DNA of 64,000 bases from Closterium sp. Naga37s-1. Taxonomy: Eukaryota; Streptophyta; Zygnematophyceae; Desmidiales; Closteriaceae. The notes under the pieces are model-generated. The model saw nothing but the letters and a program-made list of their open reading frames with translations. It was not told where the DNA came from and searched no databases. Within the stretch, counting starts at the first letter, position 1. Each line of letters opens with the position of its first letter. Location of the stretch: the NCBI GenBank assembly GCA_947471745.1, contig CANJKZ010000016.1, positions 40,639-104,638 on the forward strand. The letters run 5' to 3'. Made by a program: the position numbers and the translations under genes. Below are positions 40,231-53,711 of this stretch, one piece after another.

Positions 40231-43200
40231 TGTCAGAACATTATAGCTTATGCTGTTGTGTAGGCTATAGTGGGGTATCCCATAGGGGGTACAACCAATT
40301 AGGGTTTCATATTTGTACTCACTTCATTTCATAGTTCATTCATTCTCGTTCTCATTCTCTCATGGAATCAGAGCAGGTCCCCTCTAGGGACTGTTCCTTG
40401 GGCCCACCGAAGCGCGCCTCGAGTCGCGCCTGCCTTTTTTTTTAGCGGCCCGTCGAGTCGCACCTAGCGGCCCGTCGCGCCGCCCTTACGGTCGCGTCGA
40501 GCCGCCCTAGCGGCTGCGGCGCGCCGCCCTTTTCCCGGCCCGTCGCCGCCCTTACCCGCGGCTTTGCGCCGCCCTCACCGGCGGCTTCGCGCCGCCCCTA
40601 CCGGTGGCTTCGCGCCGCCCAGGCCCGTCGCCGCCCTTCCCGCGGCTTCGCGCCGCCTCTACCTGCGGCTTCGAGCCGCCCCGGCCCGTCGCCGCCCTTA
40701 CCTGCGGCTTCGCGCCGCCTACGGCCCGTCGCCGCCCTTTTCTGTGGCCCCGCCGCCTCTCTCGTTGCGGCCCCGCCGCCCGTCTTCGCGGCCCCGCCAC
40801 CATCTCTCGCTGCGGCCCCGCCGCCACTCACTGCGGCCCCGCCACCCGTCTCTGCGGCCCCGCCGCCCGTCTTCGCGGCCCCGCCGCCTCTCTCGCTGCG
40901 GCCCCGCCGCCTCTCACTGCGGCCCCGCCGCCCTACTCAGCGGCCCCGCCGCCCGACTTCGCGGCCCCGCCGCTTCTCTCGCTGCGGCCCCGCCGCCTCT
41001 CTCGTTGCGGCCCCGCCGCCCTTCACTGCGGCCCCGCCGCTTCTCTGCAGCGGCCCCGCCGCCCGTCTTCGCGGCCCCGCCGCCTCACTACCCAGCGGCC
41101 CCGCCGTCCTTCTGCAGCGGCCCCGCCACTCCTCTACAGCGGCCCAGCCGCCCTACGTCAGCGGCCCAGCCGAGCCGCCCAACAGCAGCGGCCGAGCCGC
41201 CCTGCAGCCGAGCCGCCCGAGCAGCCCTGTCCGGTGAGCACAGACCCTCTGTCACTGCGTGCTCTTCCCCTACTCCTTGCACTGCTGGTCTACTGCTGTC
41301 ATGGCTACCCCTAGTGTCCTCACTTTTGACGCTGAGGGTCGGGCCATTGACTTTGAGGTCTGGGTAGATGACCTACAGCTGTTCTTACAGTGCGATAGGG
41401 CGGACGGCCTCTCTCTCTTTGACCTCACCTCTGGCGCTTCCCCTGCCCCTGCTGCTGATGCTGACGCCACTGTTCGCTCCCAGTGGGCCACGCGCGATGC
41501 TGCTGCACGTCTTGCTGTGCGTCGCCACCTCCCTACCTCCGAGCGTGCGCACTTTAGTCAGTACAAGAATGCTCAGACCTTGTACGCCGCTGTAGTCGCG
41601 CGCTACTCCTCCCCTTCCACTGCTGCACTGAGCCGTCTCATGCTGCCGTACCTCTTCCCTGACCTTGCTTCTTTTCCCACCGTTGCTGACCTCATTACGC
41701 ACCTCCGCACTAGTGACACTCGCTACCGCGCTGCACTTCCTGCTGACTTCTGCACCGCGAACCCCCCCCCCATGTACATCACTCTGTACTTCCTAGTCAC
41801 TCGCCTCCCTGACTCCCTTCGAGTAGTCAGGGACCACTTTCTCTCAGTCTGTCCCACCACACTCACTGTAGACCTCCTCGAGAAGGCCCTCCTCGCGATA
41901 GAAAAGAGCATAGTCGCTGTAGGAGCCTCTCGAGGTGACCCGCGCACCCCCATCTTTGAGGGGTGTTCTCCCTCCCCCCTGCTGCCCTCTGTTGCCTCTG
42001 CTGCTTCGGCCGACCTCCTTGGTCTTGAGTCGGTCGGTGCGGCGTCTGCCCCTAGCGGGAGACGCCGCCCTGGCAAGGGCAAGGGGGGCAAGGGAGCTGG
42101 AGGAGCGGGCGGTGGAGGTGGAGGTGGAGGCAGTGGGGGGAGTGGGGGTAGCGGTGGAGGTGGAGGTGGGGGTGGGGGGTTCGGTGGCGGCAGTGGAGGC
42201 GGAGGCCGCGGCGGCGGTGGCAGTGGTAGCGGAGGTGGCGGAGGAGGCGGCGGTGGAGGAGGCGGTGGAGGCGGCGGCGGCAGTGGAGGCAGCGGAGGCG
42301 GTGGAGGCGGTGGGGGTGGCGGTGGAGCTGGTCGCGGGTCTTTGCAGAGGAGTGGCTCCGGTGGTGGCTCGCGCCAGCAGCAGCAGCGTGGTCGTGCGAC
42401 CCTGTCCCCTCAGCAGCTCCGTGAGTGGTACACTGCACGCCAGCGGGGTGGGGGTTTTGGTCCGTGTACCTACGTCCTGCGCACCGGCGACCGTGCGGGT
42501 GAGCAGTGTGGGGGTGCGCACCCCACTCCGCGCTGCTTTGGCCGCCTGACGGACGCATGGCGTCACCAGTTCCCGGAGGCCTCCGAGATCCTTCGCTGGG
42601 ACGAGCTGTCTAGGGCGGGGGTTGCCATCTTTGATCTGGACTTTGATGCTATTCTCTCTGCCATGTATGCTGTGTCTATTAGTGATGAGGGTGACTGTTA
42701 CCGGTGTTTCCAGCCCGATCCGGGCATTGAGACTGCTGCTCTAGGTACTGGTGAGGCTGCTGCCCTAGGTGCTTACGACGCTGCTGCTCTAGGTGCTGGT
42801 GTGTCTGCGTCCTCAGGTACTGGTGAGTCTGCTCTCTCAGGTACCGCGTCGGCTTCGGCCTCCCTCACCTTCACTCTTGACTCTGGGGCGTCTCGCTCCT
42901 TCTTTCGGGACCGCACCACACTCACGCCGCTTAGTCGGCCGGTTGCGGTGTCTCTGGCTGACCCCTCTGGGGGTCCGGTCCTGTCTCGTTTCTCCACAGT
43001 CCTCCCGTGTCCGGCGGCTCCCTCTGGCACCCTGTCTGGTCTCTACCTCCCCTCGTTCTCGACGAACCTGGTGAGTGGTGCTGACCTACAGGATGCGGGT
43101 GTCCACCAGTTCACTCCTGCACGTCAGCGAGTGACCCACTGTACAGAGGCTGGCACAGGCCGACACGTGGCTACGTTCACCCGTCAGCCGGGGTCGAGCC

Positions 43201-46200
43201 TGTACACTCTGACCACTGCGTCTCCTCCAGTTGCTGAGTCTGGTAGGGTAGTTACGTCGGGTCAGGTGTTTGCTGCGGCGTCCAGGTCTGGTCCTGAGTC
43301 TGCCCCCTGTTCGTGTCGTCTCCTGTCTCACGAGACTCTCCTCTGGCACCACCGCCTTGGCCACCCCTCTCTGCTTCGGCTCAGAGGTATGGCCTCCCGT
43401 CTTCTTGTGTCCGGTCTCCCCCGGTCCCTCCCTCCCCTTCCTCAGGGCCCTGGCCCTGCCTGTGTCCCCTGTGTCGAGGGGCGCCAGCGTGCTGCCCCTC
43501 ACTCCTCCCAGTTTCCTTCGACAGAGGCCCCGTTGCAGACACTTCACATGGACGTGTGGGGCCCAGCCCGCGTCCGTGGACAGGGTCACGAGCGCTACTT
43601 CCTGCTCGTTGTTGACGACTACTCGCGTTACACCACAGTCTTCCCCTTGCGCAGCAAGGGTGATGTCACTGAGGTACTGATCGACTGGATCCGCGCAGCT
43701 CGTCTCCAGCTCAGGCAGAGCTTCGGCTCGGACTTTCCTGTTCTGCGTCTGCACTCGGACAGAGGCGGAGAGTTCTCCTCTGGCCTTCTGCGTGCCTACT
43801 GTCGTGCACGGGGCATCCGTCAGACCTTCACGCTTCCGGACTCACCGCAGCAAAATGGGATTGCTGAGCGCCGCATTGGCATGGTCATGGACGTCGCTCG
43901 TACGTCTATGATGCATGCGGCTGCCCCCCATTTTCTGTGGCCGTTTGCGGTGAGGTACGCGGCGCATCAGATCAACCTCCACCCCAGGGTCTCCAGGCCG
44001 GAGACCTCCCCAGCCTTGCTGTGGACGGGGAAGGTTGGCGATGCGTCGGCGTTCCGGGTCTGGGGATCTCGGGCGTTTGTCCGCGACCTGTCTGCGGACA
44101 AACTATCCCCTCGTGCTGCTCCTTGCGTCTTCCTGGGGTTCCCCCCTGACGCGCCTGGGTGGCAGTTTTACCACCCCACCTCTCGCCGTGTTCTGTCCTC
44201 CCAGGACGTCACGTTTGACGAGTCGGTCCCCTACTACCGCCTCTTCCCCTACCGCACTCCGTCCCTCCCCCCACCCCCACTCTTCCTGGTACCAGGTCCC
44301 CCCCAGGTAGACCCCCTCCCCCCTCAGGGTCCTGCCCCTTCAGGTGTGTCCCAGGTAGACGCAGTCGAGCCTGTCGAGGTCACTGGTGACTCTGGTGCTG
44401 CTGAGGGTGCTGAGGCTGGGGGTGCTGTACCTGGGGGTGCGGAGCCTAGGGGTGCTGGGCCTGGGGGTGCTACGTCTGGGGGTGCTGAGCCTAGGGGTGC
44501 TGAGCCTAGGGGTGCTGAGCCTGGGGGTGCTGAGCCTAGGGGTGCTGAGCCTGGGGGTGCTGAGCCTGGGGGTGCTGAGCCTGGGGGTGCTGAGCCTAGG
44601 GGTGCTACGTCTGGGGGTGCTGAGCCTAGGGGTGCTACGCCTGGGGGTGCTGAGCCTGGAGGTGCTCCGCCTGGAGGTTCTCCGAGTGCTTCGTCTCCCC
44701 GGGAGCCACTTTCTCCACAGGAGCTGCGTGAGTGGTTTGCCCGGCGCTGGAGGCGTGCTGCTGGTGCTGGAGGTCCTTCGGCTGCTGAGGGTGCTGCGGT
44801 CGCGGGTCCCGGAGGTGCTCGTCCTGGGTGCACTGGAGCTGGTGCTGCTGAGGGTGTTGGCGCTGAGACTACCGCTGGCAGGCCTACTGGGGGTGCTCCT
44901 GGTGCTGCTGGAGGTTCTGGAGCTACTGGTGGTGCTGCTGGAGCGGGTGCTCCTGCTGAGGGTTCTGGTGCTGTCCCTGCTGCTTCTAGCGTCGCCGCGC
45001 GGCCTCGACCGTACTTCGTTCCACTCCTGCAGCAGGTTCTTGGTCTTCCACCTTCTACTGGTCCTCCTCCTCCCTTAGAGTGTCCACAGCCTGTCTCGTC
45101 CCAGCTACAGTTGCCGCCTACCTCCCCTTTGCCTGCTCCTTCTCCCTACACTGGTCCTACTGGAGGTCTGGCTGAGCGTCGTGAGCCTGCGTCTCGCCCT
45201 GCGTCGCCTGTCCGTGCTGCTCGCACTAGTGGTCGCGGTTCGCGTCAGCGTCCTCCTCCTGTCCCTGGCACGCACCGGATGTCTCTGCGTCCGTCCACTG
45301 CTCCTCTGCGTGCCCCTTTGCCTTCTCCTCCTGAGTCCTCTCTTCCTGCTCTTGCCGACCCGGAGTCGGACTCTCTTCGTGCTGCCAGTCCTACTGTCAC
45401 GCGTCTCCTTGCTACTGTTGTCACTGACCCTTCTTTCGAGTCTACTGCTGCGTCTGCTCTCGTTACTGAGCTCGTCGACTTTGCTGCTCGCTGTCGCTTA
45501 GACTACGCTGCTAGTCTTGTCGCTGAGTCTGAGTCTGTCTGTCCTCCGTCCGTCGGGGGTGAGTGTGCCCTTGGCACGGACGTCCTTGAGGACAGGCAGG
45601 AGGAGTTCCAGTGTCTGGCAGCTGCCTCACCTCATCTCGTGTCCGTACTGCTTACCCCTGAGGGAGACCCGGATGCACTTGACATCCCGACTCCGCGCTC
45701 TTACGCGGAGGCGATAGAGGGTCCCTACTCCTCTCAGTGGCAGGCAGCTATGGATGTAGAGATGGCTTCCTGGAAGTCCACAGGCACCTACGTTGACGCT
45801 GTCCCCCCTCCTGGGGCGAACATCGTCAGTGGCATGTGGATCTTCAGGGTGAAGCGGCCGCCGGGTTCTCCGCCTGTCTGGCGCGTTACGTGGCTCGTGG
45901 CTTCAGTCAGCGGCAGGGAGTTGACTACTTTCAGACCTTCTCCCCCACCCCGAAGATGACCACTCTTCGGGTACTGCTGCACGTTGCTGCTCACCGTGAC
46001 TACGAGCTGCACTCTCTTGACTTCAGCACAGCTTTCTTGCAGGGCAGCCTGCACGAGGAGATCTGGCTGCGTCGCCCACCTGGCTTCACTGGGTCTTTCC
46101 CTCCTGGTACCCAGTGGAGTCTCCGGCGTCCAGTCTACGGTCTCCGCCAGGCGCCACGTGAGTGGCACGACACACTGAGGACTACGCTTGCGGCTCTTGG

Positions 46201-47599
46201 GTTTGCTCCTTCTACTGCCGACCCGTCGCTGTTTCTACGCACCGACACCTCTCTGCCGCCGTTCTACATCCTCGTGTACGTCGACGACTTGGTCTTTGCC
46301 ACAGCTGACACTGCTGGACTCGCCTACGTGAAGTCCGAGCTGCAGAAGAGACACACGTGCACAGACCTGGGTGAACTGCGCAGCTACCTTGGCTTGCAGA
46401 TCACCCGGGACAGAGCACGCCGCACCATTACCCTGACTCAGTCACACATGGTGCAGCAGGTCCTTCAGCGCTTCGGCTTCACGTACTCCTCGCCTCAGGC
46501 CACTCCTCTGTCTACTCGCCACTCGCTCTCAGCTCTGCCTTCGGATGAGTCCGTAGAGTCGAGTGGCCCGTACCCAGAGCTTGTTGGCTGCCTCATGTAC
46601 CTGATGACCTGCACACGACCTGACCTTGCATACCCTCTTAGCATTCTTGCACGCTATGTTGCTCCTGGGAGACACAGACCAGAGCACATGGCTGCAGCGA
46701 AGAGGGTGTTGCGCTACTTGTGCAGTACGTCGGGCATGGGGCTAGTGCTTGGAGGGCGGAGTCCAGTGGTCCTCACTGGGCACGCGGACGCTTCTTGGGC
46801 TGACGACCAGGCTACGCAGCGGTCGTCACAGGGTTACACCTTCAGCCTTGGTTCCGGCTCTGTTTCGTGGCGGGCTACTCGCTCGTCTTCTGTTCTTGGC
46901 TCGAGTTGTGAGGCTGAGATCTACGCCGGGGCCATGGCTGCACAGGAGCTTCGCTGGCTCACCTACCTGCTGACCGACCTTGGAGAGCCGCCTCGTTCTC
47001 CTCCAGTCCTGTACGTAGACAACAAGGCCATGCTGGCCTTGTGTCGAGAGCAGCGACTGGAGCACAGAACAAAGCACATTGCTCTCCGCTACTTCCTTGC
47101 TCGTGAGCTACAGCAACGTGGACAGTTGCGGCTTGCGTACGTGGCCTCTGAGGCCAACACTGCTGATGTCTTCACCAAGGCACTTCCGCCTTGTGATCAT
47201 CAGCGCTTCTGCACTCAGCTGGGTCTTGTGCCCGTCTTGCCTCACTTGCTCTCCTCTTGACCTTGCTTGTACTCTCACATATATATATACCTGCTCTTGC
47301 TTGTCTAGCTTTATATATATGTGTGTACTCTTGCATGTGAACTGGCAGTGTGGCCTTGACCCTGTGCTCAGACTGTGTGGTGACTTTGTGATCCACCCTG
47401 AGCTTGCTTTGCTTTGCTTGACTGGTCTTGTGACCCCTTGTTCTCCCCCACTTTGCCTATGGGGGTGTGTCAGAACATTATAGCTTATGCTGTTGTGTAG
47501 GCTATAGTGGGGTATCCCATAGGGGGTACAACCAATTAGGGTTTCATATTTGTACTCACTTCATTTCATAGTTCATTCATTCTCGTTCTCATTCTCTCA
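40231..47599 (+). mobile_element. Copia-1 second copy (unit 2), frameshifted
   Basis: It is collinear with 7668-15040, with LTRs at 40231-40362 and 47468-47599 and the same flanks. It therefore came with the segmental duplication rather than by transposition. Confidence 0.95.
41301..47260 (+). pseudogene. Copia-1 Gag-Pol with 4-nt deletion in reverse transcriptase
   Basis: The frame matches copia-1 until about 45879. There GTCTTCAAGGCGCG has become GTCTGGCGCG, a 4-nt loss in the KARYVARGF motif at the front of RT. Translation in the original frame ends at 45959. The rest of RT and RNase H is open from 45836 to 47260 in another frame. A few amino-acid changes (Ser to Asn, Phe to Ser, Pro to Leu, Ala to Val) also distinguish it from the first copy. 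Confidence 0.93.
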
Positions 47600-48669
47600 C
47601 GCTCATGCCTTCGCTCATTGTACTCTTGCTTCGATAGTGCAATTCTCGTTCGATCACTTAATTGCACTCGTAACAGTGGTTCACTTCGGAACTCGTCTGA
47701 TGGCTGAAAAACGAAAAACACATACCGTAACTTATAACTTTCCAAAACAATGCAAAAAAACTTGAGTAATCAAGTTGGACCCAACTAGAACGAGGGGGTC
47801 ACCATTTTAGCTACGGGCTTTAATAATGGTCGGAGATACACCGACAATGGAAGTTGACGATACGCTGAAATTAACATGGTAATGAACTTGAAGGTAACAC
47901 GGCCTTGGGAATGCATGGCTGAGCCTGATGCTTGTTGCCTGATAACTGGAGAGACCGAGGTCAGCATAAATTACCAGACTTCCATGTCGAATGTTAAAGA
48001 CGATACTGTTAAGAAGATCAGAACTCGGCGTGCATTGTAGCGAGGACGTTGACTTGTTCAAGCTCGTCAGAATCCATGGCCGCCAGATGGCGGAAAAGGC
48101 GGAGAGAATTGCAGGCAAGGCTTTCGTGGTGTGTGATGGACCCGATAGAGCTGTTACAATCCTCGCCGTGGTGTGATCCTTCAGAATCCGGTGTGTTTTA
48201 TGGAGTGCTTGTAATGATGTATTGAGCCCATATGTAAGGCGTTTTTTCAGTTTTACACTTCTGATTCCACCGCGTACAACACCGTTCATGGGCTAAACTT
48301 TTCTTTGCAAACATTCCATTCCTCTTCACTTCTCCACGAACCAAGCCACTCCAACGCGTTCCTCCTCACAACACTCCCATTTGTGCGGGGTGAACTTGGG
48401 TCCGAGGGGTGGGAACACCCCCAGACCATTCCATCCGAACCGAGCCAGGGTCCGGACGTCAGTATGGTTACGGGTTTCGCAAATGCTCGTGAGAGGACTG
48501 GCAGAATTTTGGCGATGTCGCCATCATCCGGACCTTAGATAGTGACATGACAATGAATGGGCCCTTACTGTGAGGTGTCTGACTTTTCCTCCAATAAATC
48601 CTTGTGACGCGATTCTTCATCCCAGTCGTTTTTGCTTTCGCACACAGCCAGGAAACGCCCAATCGAAGC
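47600..48669 (-). repeat. Inverted A1-flanking block, unit 2
   Basis: This copy of 15041-16110 has a few substitutions (for example CTTCTGATT for CATCTGATT). It includes the gypsy LTR end (47600-47675) and the possible coding remnant (47876-48176, plus strand). Confidence 0.9.
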
Positions 48670-49219
48670 CTCGATGAGTGGCAGCTGTTGTTCCTAGGTG
48701 GTTGGGTCGTCGCATGTGGCTCGGATGAGTTGCTCCCATGGTCTGATTTGTTCTTTCTGTCTGTCCGTCGGTTTTGGGGTGGTACGAAGAACTGAACTGT
48801 ATTCGCGTGCCGAACTGCTGCCACAGGTTCCGCCAGAAGTTGCTGGTGAATTTCGTGTCTCCGTCGCTGATGATCGCTGCTGGTATCCCGTGCAGTCGAA
48901 CGACGGTGGTGATGAATAGGCGAGCTGTTTCTTCGGCTGTGATTGATTTCTTGTAGGCTGCGAAGTGTGCCATTTTCGTTAGTCGATCGACGACGACCAG
49001 GATCGCGTCGTTCCCACTCGCTCCGGCCGATAACCCCGTGACGAAGTCCATCGTCACCTGCTGCCAAGCACGCTCTGGGGGTGGTATCGGCAGCAACTGT
49101 CCTGCCGGCCGCTTCCGTGATGACTTTATGATCTGGCAAGTGGGACATGATGCCACGTATCGTTGAACGCCGGTCAACATTTCGGGCCAGTAATAATACC
49201 GCTGCAACTGCTGCCGTGT
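48670..49219 (-). pseudogene. Ty3/gypsy integrase fragment, unit 2
   Basis: It matches 16111-16660, with zinc region and catalytic core. The same neighbours lie on both sides. Confidence 0.85.
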
Positions 49220-49659
49220 TATCAGAACTCTGGCGACAGACGCGGCGCGCGGGGCGACGGCGGGCTGCACGCGACGGCGGGCTGTGCGCGGCGGCGGGCT
49301 GCGCGGGCTCGACGCGGGCTGCGCGGGCGACGCGGGCCGGCGCGCGGCGCTGCAGTAGTGGCGCGCGCGAAAAAAGTGACGCGCGCGCGAGCAGCCGAGG
49401 TGCGCGCGAAAAAAAAAAAAAAAATGACGCGCGCGCGCGCGAGCAGCCGAGGCGCGCGCGAGCAGCAGGCAAGGCAGGCAGGCAGTAGGTGAAGTAACAC
49501 AGTTACGGGTGGGCCCTATTCTTAGGTCCTAGAGACCTCCTGCTCTAGATACCATGTCGAGACTAAGGCAAGGATGATTTTAACTAAGATGAGAATGATA
49601 CAAGAAGGAAAACCCTAAGGGGTTGTACTCTACAGTGTGTACCCCACTACAACCTACCA
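49220..49659 (-). mobile_element. Copia-4 5' end, unit 2
   Basis: It matches 16661-17098 and is 2 bp longer because of the A-run and GC dinucleotide run near 49410-49440. Confidence 0.65.
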
Positions 49660-51397
49660 GTCATCTTCTACGAAAACCTCACCCTCCGGTATTACCTCGC
49701 CAACTTGCAAGAAGGAAACCCCGATCGCTCCGATGGTTTTCTTGGCACCCGAGCCTTCGCCTCGGCAGACGACGAAGCTGATTGGGACAAGTAGAACGTG
49801 GAAGGAGCCTCGGAAGAAGCCGGACCCCTCCCCTACTGCTCCGTCGACGTGCCAATGGATGACGAAAATCCACGCGAAAGCATGAACGCCGAAACCTATT
49901 ACCACTTCGCCGACAACGGTTACGTTACACCTGCACAAGTCAACACCAACGAAGCAGAACGTGTAGGACCAAACTTCAACCCTACACCAGAAGCGGGAGA
50001 CGAATCAGTTTATCCCGAGGACACATCACTTCCCCGCTACACACAGAGTGGCCTCCAGATACTTGGCCTGGTCACCGCGGTCCACGGCGCTGTGCTTCCT
50101 AAGGAGCCTGCGACAGTTCAGCAGGCTCTGGGGGGGGAGCATAAGGAAAAATGGCGCGAAGCCATGGACAAGGAGCTAAAAGCACTGGAGGAACGCAACA
50201 CCTGGAAGGTTGTTCCTATCGGCGTAGCACGGAACAAGACGATTCTCACCGGAAAGTGGGTCTTCCGCGTGAAGACAAGGGCTGACGGCACCATCGACAA
50301 GTTCAAAGCACGCTGGGTTGTACGCGGCTTCGACCAGGAACATGGACGCGATTTCACCGAGACATTCGCTCCAGTCAGCCGACACACCTCGCTGCGAATT
50401 CTCGTCGCGATCGCCGCCATGAAGAAAAGGACGCTGCGGCAAATTGACGTCGCCAACACATTCCTCTACACACCCGTCGATGCAGAAATCTTCGTCGAGC
50501 TACCGCACGGCTCCAACGGAGAGCCTAATCAAGTCTGTGAGCTGCTGAAGTCGCTCTATGGCATCAAACAAGCCCCGAGGCTGTGGCAGGAGTACCTGCA
50601 CGCGAGACTCATTCGGATCGGATTCCGCCAACTACCTCACGACCAAGGCATGTACCGGCTCACAAAGGGCACCGACTACATCTTGCTAATCGTTTACGTA
50701 GATGATTTGCTCTACATCGGCTCAACCGACAGCGTCACTACCTGGTTCGAAGGGGAGCTGCAGCAAGACCTTACACTCACAGTCTCATCTACCGTCACGC
50801 AATATCTCGGGCTCAACATACGGGAAGAGGAGGATGCGATCTACCTCAGCGCCGGGAAATACGCCGATACCATCGCCAAGCGCTTCGCACTCACACCGAC
50901 CGTCATCTCCACGCCATACCGCTACACGGCAGGAAACCACAAGGAAAGCTCCGCTCTACTCAACCCCGCCGGCATACGCGACTACCAGAGGAAACTGGGA
51001 TGCCTCCTCTTCGCAGCTGTCACCTGCCGCCCGGACCTATCGTACTATGTAAGCCAGCTCGCCACCTACCTCAAGAAACCCGAAGCGGAACATCTGGCGG
51101 AGCTCGACCGCGCTCTTCACTACCTCGTTAGCACCCCGACAATCGGCCTGACCTACCATAAGAACACAACTATAACGCCTAAGCTAATCGGGTACGTCGA
51201 CGCCGATCACGCCGGCGACTCCGACAACAGGCGCTCCCGCACCGGCTACATCTACCGCTTCGAGCCTATCGGTCCTATCTCCTGGCAGTCAAGCAAACAG
51301 GAATTAATCGCCCTCTCTTCAGCTGAAGCAGAATATATCGCACTCTGCTCAGCCACCAAGGAAGGACTGTACCTTCGCGAACTACACAATACGGTGG
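49660..51397 (+). pseudogene. Copia-5 RT-RNase H fragment, unit 2
   Basis: It is the same as 17099-18836 except for a few substitutions (for example Gln to Arg in SRHTSL-ILV and His to Arg in AKHFAL). The TAG interruption is at 49792-49794. Confidence 0.88.
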
Positions 51398-51472
51398 TAT
51401 ATCCCTCATTTATTCTGCGCTGTGGCGATCACTTTGCACACCTCATTCCTACCTCCGTTGGCTCAGCTCAGC

Positions 51473-51969
51473 TCAGTAGCCCGGCACGGTGGCAGCAGTA
51501 GTGTAAGTGTCATACGCGTTCACGGAAGGTTCGGGGGATTTGGTGGGATTCACTGCATCGTTGGTGAAAGTGCCTGGAGTGAAGACCACAGGAACTGCAG
51601 CGTCAGTGGCGGCAGGTCCTTCGCCAGTGTTGTTACCGGTACTAGGATCGATAGAGGCATTAGAAACCCCTGAAATGGCGGTGCCGGTACCAGGATCTGT
51701 AACGCCAAGGGTGGATTCCAGCATGGCCCGGGCAGACTCTGAAACGGAGTTGGCGGATTCCAGAATGTTGCCGGAAGGTGCTGTGGTGCCGGTGGTGCCG
51801 GTGGCAGGTGGTGAGGTTTCTGCAGCACAGGCAGGGCGAGAGAGAGGGAGAGAGGGCAGGTGAGCTCGTGGGTCCATCCAGTCAGGGTAGCGTTCAGTGA
51901 GGGTGAGGGTGAGAGTGAGAGATAGAGATAGAGATAGAGATAGAGATAGAGATAGATATATATATATAT

Positions 51970-52052
<83 letters not shown>

Positions 52053-53140
52053 TGCGATAGAGAGGAAGAGGAGTTTGCGGTGAGCGGAATGGAGGAGGGG
52101 CAAGGCAAGAGGGGACGCACCAGTGAGGCAGAGGGCGGACGTCACTACACCGGGAACATACTTGACACTGCACACAGGGGGAGGGAGGGCGCCACGAGTG
52201 CGCGGGTCGTTGGTCAGGTGGGGGAGCAACCGAGCGGCGTTAAGAGCAAGGCGAGCATGGGAGCAAGGCGAGCATGGGAGCAAGGCGAGCATGGGAGCAA
52301 GGCGAGCATGGGAGCAAGGCGAGCATGGGAGCAAGGCGAGCATGGGAGCAAGGCGAGCATGGGAGCAAGGCGAGCATGGGAGCAAGGCGAGCATGGGAGC
52401 AAGGCGAGCATGGGAGCAAGGCGAGCATGGAGCAATGGGAGCAAGGCGAGCATGGAAGCAAGGCGAGCACGAATAGAAGGCGTGCCGCGCACCTCTGTGC
52501 GCCCATGATGGGGAGAAGGTCCAGCGTCTGGTGGGGAACAACCGAACGGCGTTCAAAGCATGGAAGCAATGCGAGCAGGGATAAAAGGCGCACCTCTGTG
52601 TGCCGATGATGGGGAGAAGGTCCAGCGTCTGGCCTGTGCACGCGGGATCCTGGAAGAACCGGATTGCGCGGCACGTAGCAGCGTTGCCAGCATCGCTTCC
52701 CTGCTGTCGAGAGACTTCCACGCGAGCCTTGACTGCACCCGGCATGGCGGGGATGTTGACACAGCGGCGCGACTCGAAGCTAAAAGGACGGCCGTTGATA
52801 GTCATCTGCGTGGCAATCCTCGCTGGGGCCGATGGGATTTCCGCTGCGAGCGACGGCTGCGGGAGACACGCTGCAAGAGAGGGAGGGACACGTGGCATGG
52901 GAGGGTCACGGAGGCATGGGCGTGTTCATTGGAAATGCATTGCGTGCGCATGAGAGCACTGTGGTGTGGTCCGTGGCGCATGAGAGCATGGAACTGAACG
53001 CATTGCGGCGTGGACTCGATGATGCGCATGGGAGCACGCACGCACGACGACGGCGAGAGAGAGCGGAGCGAATGACGGAGCGTACCGGCGATGACGGCGA
53101 CGATGGCGAGCAGCGCACGCACGGCCTTGCCATTCCCCAT
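51473..53140 (-). CDS. Gene A2, second copy
   Basis: Exons are 53086-53140, 52594-52843, 52121-52167 and 51473-51819, with the same phases as the first copy. The only coding difference I noticed is Glu to Ala in the signal peptide (AIVAVIA). The whole model stays open and ends in TGA, so the gene looks intact. Introns 2 and 3 are longer by 42 and 28 bp through repeat expansion. AATAAA is at 51409-51414 on the minus strand. Confidence 0.72.
51884..52045. repeat. GA/TA microsatellite, A2 intron 3, second copy
   Basis: It is the expanded version of 19321-19456, with extra GATAGA and GA units. Confidence 0.9.
52244..52455. repeat. 17-bp minisatellite, A2 intron 2, second copy
   Basis: Twelve or so units of GCGAGCATGGGAGCAAG occur, with one shortened unit near 52428-52440. 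Confidence 0.9.
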
Positions 53141-53711
53141 GCTGCCGCTTCTCCGGTGGACGGATGGTGCTCAAGCTTCACCCTTGAACGACACGAGTAA
53201 TTCCAATAGCTCGAGTAGTAGCAGATGTGCAGCGGAGCAACTCCGACGGGAAGAGGTGCTAGATGAATGATTGGTGCTACTAGTGATTGGTAAAGCGGAA
53301 GAGGTGACGAGGCCGATCGGGCACGGGTGCTTAAATGGGCATCGCAGCGAGCCTACTAGCGTGCGGCGCATCATCCGCTCCACGGAGCTTCTGCGCGACG
53401 AGGGGCCTCTGTGATGGGAAGCAGCTCCCGACGGGCGCGGCAAGGCCTTGGCCATGTGCGACCGCTGCGACAGGAGTCGCTGCAGGGAACGCGTTTCTTT
53501 AGTCGCCAGCGCGCCTTGGAATAAGCGTTTCCTGAGGTGTGTGCGAAGGTGACAACGCTGGCGAAAACAGAAATGGAAATGGATTTATTGGACATAATTA
53601 TTGAAGTCGAAAATGTTAGGTCTCTCCGCAACACTTAGGATCCACATTCAATGTCAGCACAATGTTTGCTAAAAAATGGGGGAGTGGAACGAGGGTCGTG
53701 CTCGGCAAAAT
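53141..53711 (-). promoter_or_regulatory. Upstream region of A2, second copy
   Basis: The same as 20510-21080, with ATTTAA on the minus strand at 53331-53336. Confidence 0.45.
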
